From contig JAGOWF010000123.1 in assembly GCA_018060305.1 (NCBI GenBank), forward strand, positions 1 through 7,861: a stretch of 7,861 nt of DNA, written 5' to 3'. The stretch comes from Pyrinomonadaceae bacterium (GTDB lineage Bacteria > Acidobacteriota > Blastocatellia > Pyrinomonadales > Pyrinomonadaceae). Position 1 is the stretch's first letter, and the number at the start of each line of letters is the position of its first letter. Under the pieces are notes generated by a model. The model was not told the DNA's origin. It saw nothing but the letters and a program-made list of their open reading frames with translations, and searched no databases. Shown here in pieces: positions 1-3,717 of this stretch. Made by a program: the position numbers and the translations under genes.

Positions 1-1149
1 CCGTCGTGGAAGGAAACCGTCGAGAATTGGAAACGCACGGCCGCGAATGAGGACCAGCTAATTTCCTACGAACTCCGCAGCCTCGAAGACAGCTTCTTCG
101 CCGTCGAGGTCACAAAAGACGATGTTGACGAGGTGATCGCACGCTGGACGGGCGTCCCCGTCGCATCGGTCAAACAAAAGGAAGCTGAGAAGCTGCTCGC
201 GATAGAAAACGCCCTTCACGAGCGCATCGTCTCTCAGCGGCCGGCGATCTCGGCCCTCGCAAGAGCGATCCGCCGCTCGCGTGCGGGCCTGAAGAATCCG
301 CAGCGGCCCGTAGGCTCGTTCCTCTTCCTCGGCCCGACGGGCGTCGGCAAGACTGAGGTCGCACGCTCGATATCGGAATACTTATTCGGCTCGGAACGCG
401 CGCTTGTTCGCTTTGACATGAGCGAGTTTATGGAGAAGCACTCCGTGTCAAAATTCATCGGCTCGCCTCCCGGCTACGTCGGCCACGAAGAGGGCGGCCA
501 GCTCACCGAAAAGCTTCGCCGCACGCCTTACTCGGTCGTCCTCTTTGACGAGGTCGAAAAGGCGCATCCCGATCTGTTCAACATCCTGCTTCAGGTTTTT
601 GAGGACGGCGTCCTGACCGACTCGCTCGGGCAAACGGTCGATTGCAAACACGCGATCTTTATAATGACCTCAAATCTCGGCGCCCGCGTGATCCAAAAAC
701 GAGCGTCGCTCGGCTTTCAGGCCACCGCCGACGCGTCCCGTTCCGCGATGGAAGACCAGGTGATGCAAAAGGTCAAACAGACCTTCCAGCCCGAATTTAT
801 CAACCGCCTCGACGAGATCATCATCTTTGACGAGCTTACAAACGAAGATCTCCACAAAATTCTTGACCTCCAGATCGCCCGGCTCAACACCATGGTCGCA
901 TCACGCGGCTTGCAAGTAGTCCTCACCGAAAAGGCCCAAAAATGGCTCATCGACAAATCTTGTCGTGAACGCAAATACGGTGCCCGCCCCCTAAAACGCG
1001 CGCTCCAAAAACACCTCGAGGACGAACTCTCCGAAGCCCTCATCCAGGGCCACATCGCCGACGACACCACCGTCGAAGTCGACGCCTCCGCCGACCGCCT
1101 CAGTCTGCGCGAACTCCGCCCCGCAGTAGCAGTAGGCTCTACGCAGTAG
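1..1149 (+). CDS. clpC: ClpC-type AAA+ unfoldase, C-terminal part (5' end outside the window)
   Basis: This is the end of a Hsp100 ATPase that unfolds proteins and threads them into the ClpP peptidase in the cytoplasm. The frame is open from base 1, giving 382 residues that cover the end of the middle region and the second AAA+ module. Visible motifs are the linker RWTGVPV (from 142), Walker A GPTGVGKT (331-354), pore loop GYVG (about 472-483), Walker B VVLFDE (about 535-552), sensor 1 MTSN, an arginine-finger region FINRLDE, and sensor 2 GARPLKRA. An LGF tripeptide at 709-717 lies where ClpA/ClpC/ClpX carry their ClpP-docking loop; ClpB lacks it, which argues for ClpC. The gene ends with three consecutive in-frame TAG codons (1147-1155), followed by a terminator. 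The family assignment is firm; ClpC rather than ClpA rests on the docking loop and overall similarity to Bacillus-type ClpC. Confidence 0.93.
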   Translation, partial: PSWKETVENWKRTAANEDQLISYELRSLEDSFFAVEVTKDDVDEVIARWTGVPVASVKQKEAEKLLAIENALHERIVSQRPAISALARAIRRSRAGLKNPQRPVGSFLFLGPTGVGKTEVARSISEYLFGSERALVRFDMSEFMEKHSVSKFIGSPPGYVGHEEGGQLTEKLRRTPYSVVLFDEVEKAHPDLFNILLQVFEDGVLTDSLGQTVDCKHAIFIMTSNLGARVIQKRASLGFQATADASRSAMEDQVMQKVKQTFQPEFINRLDEIIIFDELTNEDLHKILDLQIARLNTMVASRGLQVVLTEKAQKWLIDKSCRERKYGARPLKRALQKHLEDELSEALIQGHIADDTTVEVDASADRLSLRELRPAVAVGSTQ

Positions 1150-1171
1150 TAGTAGGCGGCCCTTGTCGGAA

Positions 1172-1196
1172 CGCGGGCACCTTGCCCGCGCGTTTT
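1172..1196 (+). terminator. Rho-independent terminator of clpC
   Basis: A perfect 8-bp stem, CGCGGGCA (1172-1179) with TGCCCGCG (1183-1190), closes a 3-nt loop. It is followed by CG and then TTTT (1193-1196). It lies 23 bp after the clpC stop and before the toxin-antitoxin pair, so it probably separates the two transcription units. The T-tract is short, and the hairpin also resembles the dispersed GC-rich hairpins further right. Confidence 0.7.
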
Positions 1197-1234
1197 ATTG
1201 ATTTCCGTCAGTCTTTCTGATTCAATACAATCGT

Positions 1235-1489
1235 ATGGGCCAGATAGTTATCGACATCCCGAGCAATAAAAAGCGGCGCTACGCTCTAGCCGATTCCGAC
1301 GCTGCAGACGCTTTGCTTGAGAAACTTGATTCGTCGGCCGTCCGGGTGAAAAACCAGGACGGAAAACTTACCAGCCAGCAGCTCGAAGACCTTCGTGACG
1401 GAAAGTCGGCAGATCGCATCGTTGCCGAATATCGCCGAACCGGCGTCAGCTACACGGTGGATGAGCTCCGTAAAAGATACGGCGTATGA
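1235..1489 (+). CDS. Putative antitoxin of a RelE/ParE-type toxin-antitoxin pair
   Basis: This 84-aa, charge-rich protein lies directly upstream of a RelE/ParE-fold toxin and overlaps it by four bases (ATGA, 1486-1489), the arrangement expected of a translationally coupled antitoxin-toxin operon. In type II systems the antitoxin binds and neutralises the toxin and usually represses its own promoter. The N-terminus (IVIDIPSNKKRRYALAD) looks beta-rich and the middle looks helical. The C-terminal tail (about residues 72-84, YTVDELRKRYGV) is the kind of segment that commonly wraps around the toxin. I do not recognise a classical DNA-binding antitoxin fold (RHH, Phd, HTH) with certainty. There is no clear Shine-Dalgarno motif before the ATG; an AT-rich TACAAT lies at 1226-1231. 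The role is inferred mainly from position and size. Confidence 0.75.
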   Translation: MGQIVIDIPSNKKRRYALADSDAADALLEKLDSSAVRVKNQDGKLTSQQLEDLRDGKSADRIVAEYRRTGVSYTVDELRKRYGV

Positions 1490-1743
1490 GATACACGGTC
1501 GAGATCTCAAAAGAGGCCGACAAGCAGATCTCCAGACTCCCCAAACGCGACCAGCAAAAAGTAGTCAACGCGATAATCTCACTGGCCGAGAACCCCCGTC
1601 CACACGGCTACAAAAAACTCGAATATTACAACGAATATTTCCGTTACCGTGTCGGCAATTACCGCATTATTTATCAGATCCAGGACAACCGGCTATTTGT
1701 CTTCGTAGTCGAAGTGAAAAAGCGTGACGAATCGACGTACTGA
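1486..1743 (+). CDS. RelE/ParE-superfamily toxin
   Basis: This 85-aa basic protein has the RelE/ParE layout: an N-terminal strand (RYTVEIS), two helices with KQISRLPKRDQQKVVNAI, the signature region NPRPHGYKKLEYYNEYFRY, the core RVGNYRIIYQI, and the terminal KKRDESTY. The YRIIY strand and the C-terminal K-R-D/Y cluster match RelE-like mRNA interferases that cut ribosome-bound mRNA, so RelE-type activity is more likely than ParE gyrase poisoning. The activity itself is not proven by sequence. Its ATG overlaps the antitoxin stop, so translation is probably coupled. It ends 8 bp from the convergent gene at 1752. Length is normal for the family, and I see no frameshift or missing core residue. 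Confidence 0.88.
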   Translation: MRYTVEISKEADKQISRLPKRDQQKVVNAIISLAENPRPHGYKKLEYYNEYFRYRVGNYRIIYQIQDNRLFVFVVEVKKRDESTY

Positions 1744-1751
1744 CCAAGCCT

Positions 1752-2138
1752 TCAGCGCGTCCCGCGCGTCACCCGAACCGAATTGGCAATATCAAAAGCA
1801 ATGGCGCCGTCACGAGTAAGCTCCACCTCATTAAACAGCATCGTCCGCTCGGCCTTGAGGCCGTAATGCACGCAGAACGGCGCCGCGCGCAGCGTCCAAT
1901 GCGCCATTCCCTTTTTCTTTACCAGCGGAAATGCATTCTGCCGCCCCCGATCGACGGCACGAAACCCGACCATCCCGCGCCCCTTGTCAAACATCAACTC
2001 CACCGCCTCAGGCGACCCCAACGCCTCTACGGCCACCGCATTCAACAAAAATATCCCCTTCGGCCCCAAAGTCACCCTCGGCGCACTCCTGTCAACCCCA
2101 TTCGGCCTCCCCTGAAAAACCTCCCAACGCTCGATCAT
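1752..2138 (-). CDS. Conserved-looking hypothetical protein, 128 aa
   Basis: The frame is open on the minus strand from 2198, but I place the start at the ATG at 2138-2136. It has the purine-rich motif AAGGAGA 12 nt upstream, and the farther ATG at 2198 would overlap the predicted -10 box. The protein begins MIERWEVFQGRPNG and has no signal peptide or membrane segment. Its centre alternates strands and short helices (VTLGPKGIFLLNAVAVEALG, then VELMFDKGRGMVGFRAVD). The C-terminal half carries a KKKG loop, a single Cys in RAAPFCVHYG, and a final strand. The layout, a short strand-loop-strand fold followed by a second mini-domain, recalls a family of small uncharacterised bacterial proteins I have seen without an assigned function. 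It is convergent with the toxin gene across an 8-bp gap. I assign no function. Confidence 0.78.
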   Translation of the reverse strand: MIERWEVFQGRPNGVDRSAPRVTLGPKGIFLLNAVAVEALGSPEAVELMFDKGRGMVGFRAVDRGRQNAFPLVKKKGMAHWTLRAAPFCVHYGLKAERTMLFNEVELTRDGAIAFDIANSVRVTRGTR

Positions 2139-2150
2139 GTGTATTTTGCT

Positions 2151-2157
2151 TCTCCTT
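2151..2157 (-). promoter_or_regulatory. Shine-Dalgarno motif fixing the start at 2138
   Basis: On the minus strand this reads AAGGAGA, a near-perfect anti-16S complement, 12 nt before the ATG at 2138-2136. The spacing is slightly long but usable. No comparable motif precedes the two in-frame upstream ATG codons, so it decides the start of the 128-aa gene. Confidence 0.65.
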
Positions 2158-2188
2158 ATGTGTAATTTCGCGTATCTACGCATCAAAC

Positions 2189-2217
2189 ACACTATCACAG
2201 ATGCAACATCCTGTCAA
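2189..2217 (-). promoter_or_regulatory. Sigma-70-like promoter for the 128-aa minus-strand gene
   Basis: On the minus strand a perfect TTGACA -35 box (2217-2212) is separated by 17 bp from TAGTGT (2194-2189), which keeps T1, A2 and T6 of the -10 consensus. Transcription would begin near 2182, leaving a leader of about 45 nt with the Shine-Dalgarno motif inside it. The prediction is from sequence alone. Confidence 0.6.
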
Positions 2218-2300
2218 ATCCACCGCCGTCCGCTGCCCGCTCGTTCCTTTATGGCTTGTATTCCTTGAATGAACTCAGGATGCAGAGCCATAGGATTTAG

Positions 2301-2402
2301 CCGCCGTAGGCGGTGTGAGCATAAAGGCCCGTCCGTCAGGGCGGGTTTCACGTGCGTTAGCACGGGCAAAATCGGTCACGATCACGCAACCCGCGTAGCG
2401 GG
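2301..2402. repeat. REP-like hairpin cluster, left of the transposase (hairpins A-D)
   Basis: Four short GC-rich palindromes lie in a row. A is CCGCC-GTA-GGCGG (2301-2313). B is CCCGTCC-GTCA-GGGCGGG (2328-2345, one G-T pair). C is CGTGC-GTTA-GCACG (2351-2364). D is CCCGC-GTA-GCGGG (2390-2402). The loops are all GT-A variants. A is followed by GTGTGAGCATAAAGG, and closely related tails follow copies on the other side of the transposase. D is followed by GCGACAG-like sequence. The cluster lies just 3' of the broken Y1 transposase gene, the setting expected of REP elements and their REP-associated transposase. Confidence 0.75.
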
Positions 2403-2416
2403 CGACAGATCGAACG

Positions 2417-2868
2417 TCATGTCCACAAATATTTCACATCAAAATCGATCTCATTCTTGATCAATAATCCAACGAATTCATCTTCGAACGACTGTTTGCT
2501 ATGATGGATCTTCTGATCGGCGATGTACTTTTGAACGGCCGATATCTGCGATCCGCTCACCGTGAACGCTCCGTATCCGCGTTGCCATGCGAAGTCAGCG
2601 GCCTCGGGAAATACTCGTGCATCCACCCGGATGAATTTGATTTAAGGTCACGCAGAACGTCGGAGACAGCCTTGTCCGGACGAAGTTTGGTCAAAACGTG
2701 AGCGTGTTCATCCATTCCGTTGATGCCCAGCGAGATTCCCCCCAAACCACGAATGATACCGCCAATATAATCGTATAAGCGGTCTTGTCGGTCGGGTGTG
2801 ATCAGCGGCCGACGATCTTTCGTCGAAAAAACTAAATGATAAATTAGGTTTGTATATGATTTGGACAT
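2417..2868 (-). pseudogene. Frameshifted Y1/HUH transposase (IS200-like, REP-associated type)
   Basis: Two overlapping minus-strand frames together make one transposase of about 150 aa. The first (2868-2557, ATG at 2868) begins MSKSYTNLIYHLVFSTKDRR and carries the HUH motif as H55-A-H57 in GMDEHAHVL, then LKSNSSGWMHEYF. The second frame resumes with FPEAADFAWQRGYGAFTVS and holds the likely catalytic tyrosine in VQKYIADQKIHH (about residue 115 of the restored protein), ending DFDVKYLWT at 2417. The switch falls at a GGG run (2606-2608; CCC on the coding strand). One extra base would restore F-P-E-A, so a single-base deletion is the simplest explanation. Y1 enzymes cut and join single-stranded DNA at hairpins using the HUH-bound metal and the tyrosine, which are now in different frames. 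The hairpin clusters on both sides suggest it is, or was, the mobilising enzyme for them. A sequencing error would make it intact. Confidence 0.85.
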
Positions 2869-2874
2869 GGTCTA

Positions 2875-3119
2875 ACCGCCGGAGCTGGTGTCAAATCTAA
2901 AACCGCCGGAGGCGGTGTCAGCATAAAGCCCGTGCGTAAGCACGGGTAAAAACGAATATGAAACATTGATCGAGCCGCCGTAGGCGGCGTGAGAGCATCT
3001 CCGAAACGACCGATCGTGATGCGGATGCCCTGTCGCCCGCGAGGCGGGCTGGGATGTTGCTATGACCTGTTTACCCGTGCTCACGCACGGGCCTTTATGC
3101 TGACACCCGCTATGCGGGT
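2875..3119. repeat. Mirror-symmetric REP/BIME-like hairpin array, right of the transposase (hairpins E-K)
   Basis: Seven hairpins lie in 245 bp. E is a degenerate copy, ACCGCC-GGA-GCTGGT (2875-2889). F is ACCGCC-GGA-GGCGGT (2902-2916). G is CCCGTGC-GTAA-GCACGGG (2929-2946). H is GCCGCC-GTA-GGCGGC (2974-2988). I is GCCCGC-GAG-GCGGGC (3035-3049). J is CCCGTGC-TCAC-GCACGGG (3074-3091). K is ACCCGC-TAT-GCGGGT (3105-3119). F and G run on the plus strand with the linker GTGTCAGCATAAAG; K and J repeat the same order and linker on the minus strand. H and I face each other in the centre with related tails (GTGAGAGCATC, and GCGACAGGGCATC on the minus strand). The whole is a nested inverted arrangement like bacterial BIMEs/REPINs. 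It begins 6 bp upstream of the transposase start codon. Hairpins and symmetry are seen directly; mobility is inferred. Confidence 0.8.
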
Positions 3120-3223
3120 TAAACAGTCACCTCCAGGACCGTCATCGTAGCGTTTCCGAAAATATCCACGACCTTTAGGGCGATCTTCTTGGCGCCCGGC
3201 CCATTATACAACCGAACCGCCGT
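3119..3223 (-). pseudogene. 3' remnant of a gene, possibly a DNA methyltransferase
   Basis: On the minus strand a frame reads LYNGPGAKKIALKVVDIF, then GNATMTVLEVTV, and stops at TAA (3121-3119), partly inside hairpin K. The KVVDIFGN...T-VLEV ending looks like genuine coding sequence and reminds me of the C-terminus of some site-specific DNA methyltransferases of restriction systems. That match is from memory and unverified. Upstream of about 3223 the frame stays open but dissolves into the 7-bp tandem array, with no catalytic motif, so at most about 30 codons of a decayed gene remain. The 5' limit given is approximate. Confidence 0.4.
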
Positions 3224-3239
3224 CAACGGACAGAGCAGC

Positions 3240-3304
3240 GAACAACGAATAGTGAATAGTGAGCAGCGGAAACAGCGGACAACGGATAGTGGAAAACGGA
3301 AAAC
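3240..3304. repeat. Degenerate heptamer tandem array, purine-rich
   Basis: Nine successive units fit the pattern G-R-A-Y-A-R-Y with slight drift: GAACAAC, GAATAGT, GAATAGT, GAGCAGC, GGAAACAGC (9 bp), GGACAAC, GGATAGT, GGAAAAC and GGAAAAC. All but one are exactly 7 bp. The array is not coding on either strand and lies between the gene remnant and a G-rich tract. Heptanucleotide arrays are known from other bacteria, for example the STRR repeats of cyanobacteria. I do not know whether this one is related. Confidence 0.65.
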
Positions 3305-3337
3305 GCGGAAAAAGACGGTGGGGAGAATTCGAGAGGC

Positions 3338-3380
3338 GGGAGTTGGTGGGAGGCGGGGCCGATTTGGGATGCGGGTCGGG
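3338..3380 (+). other. Run of six G-tracts, potential G-quadruplex
   Basis: Tracts GGG 3338-3340, GGG 3348-3350, GGGG 3355-3358, GGG 3366-3368, GGG 3373-3375 and GGG 3378-3380 are separated by 7, 4, 7, 4 and 2 nt. This satisfies the usual rule of four G3+ tracts with 1-7 nt loops, with two tracts to spare. It ends exactly where the T-rich phased repeats begin at 3381. Folding in the cell is not shown. Confidence 0.5.
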
Positions 3381-3473
3381 TTTTGTCGATACAGAACGAT
3401 TTTTTTGTAGATACAAAACGGGATTTTGACGATACAGAATGGGCAAAGAGCGGTTTCTTGTCGATACAGAAAT
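3381..3473. repeat. Four helically phased 18-bp repeats, operator- or iteron-like
   Basis: The copies are TTTTGTCGATACAGAACG (3381-3398), TTTTGTAGATACAAAACG (3403-3420), TTTTGACGATACAGAATG (3424-3441) and TCTTGTCGATACAGAAAT (3456-3473). Each contains TGT-N4-ACA or a one-base variant. The second copy is a perfect dyad of TTTTGT and ACAAAA around four bases. Start-to-start spacings are 22, 21 and 32 bp, close to two, two and three turns of B-DNA. Dyad symmetry plus phasing is what a cooperative binding array for a dimeric regulator, or a set of iterons, looks like. The nearest downstream gene is bamA, 245 bp away. No known regulator motif is recognised, and a simple decaying repeat is the alternative. 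Confidence 0.6.
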
Positions 3474-3514
3474 GGTATTTAGGCATACGGACGCGTCGCA
3501 GGGACGCATCCGAC

Positions 3515-3545
3515 GCTGACGGCTGACCGCTGATCGCTGACAGCT
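3515..3545. repeat. Second heptamer tandem array (GCTGAYN)
   Basis: Four contiguous 7-bp units, GCTGACG, GCTGACC, GCTGATC and GCTGACA, are followed by a partial fifth, GCT. The first five bases are invariant. The period equals that of the purine-rich array at 3240-3304, although the sequence differs. It lies in non-coding DNA about 170 bp before bamA. Confidence 0.65.
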
Positions 3546-3603
3546 TCGGAAAGCAACCCGCGCCGAGGGGCGCAGAATCATAGAGGCAAGTCATTATTCG
3601 GCT

Positions 3604-3631
3604 TTGAAATGCACCCTCTGTTGGGTATCCT
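3604..3631 (+). promoter_or_regulatory. Possible sigma-70-like promoter for bamA
   Basis: TTGAAA (3604-3609, five of six -35 positions) is separated by 16 bp from TATCCT (3626-3631, four of six -10 positions). Initiation near 3638 would give a leader of about 80 nt before the bamA ATG. The rest of 3546-3717 shows no gene and no other clear signal. The call is weak and rests only on matches to consensus. Confidence 0.35.
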
Positions 3632-3717
3632 AATAGTTCGCTTTTTGGGGCGGCGGCAGATGTGGCTTTTCGAGGCCTTTTGCGTGGCCTGCGGGCGATA
3701 ATTCCAAGCGGTTTTGT

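Noticed and set aside
1226..1231. TACAAT as a -10 box for the toxin-antitoxin operon
   Set aside because: It ends three bases before the ATG and has no acceptable -35 box at 16-18 bp, so it would place the transcript start inside the gene.
1866..2272. Plus-strand open frames opposite the 128-aa gene
   Set aside because: They are Pro/His/Arg-rich antisense shadows. The minus-strand gene has a promoter, an RBS and normal protein composition.
2214..2291. 25-codon minus-strand frame starting MALHPEFIQGIQAIKERAG
   Set aside because: It has protein-like composition but is too short, has no RBS, and overlaps the -35 box of the downstream gene. A decayed fragment is possible but not supportable.
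2872..3084. 70-aa minus-strand open frame across the right hairpin array
   Set aside because: It lies entirely within hairpin repeats, has no ribosome-binding motif and no protein-like character.
2301..3119. CRISPR array
   Set aside because: The repeats are short hairpins of differing sequence with irregular spacing and inverted orientation. There are no uniform repeats with unique spacers and no cas genes.
3204..3594. Two long overlapping minus-strand open frames (123-125 aa) upstream of bamA
   Set aside because: They translate the heptamer array, G-tract run and phased repeats into repetitive Ser/Phe/Pro-rich sequence with no domain, and both are open by composition only.
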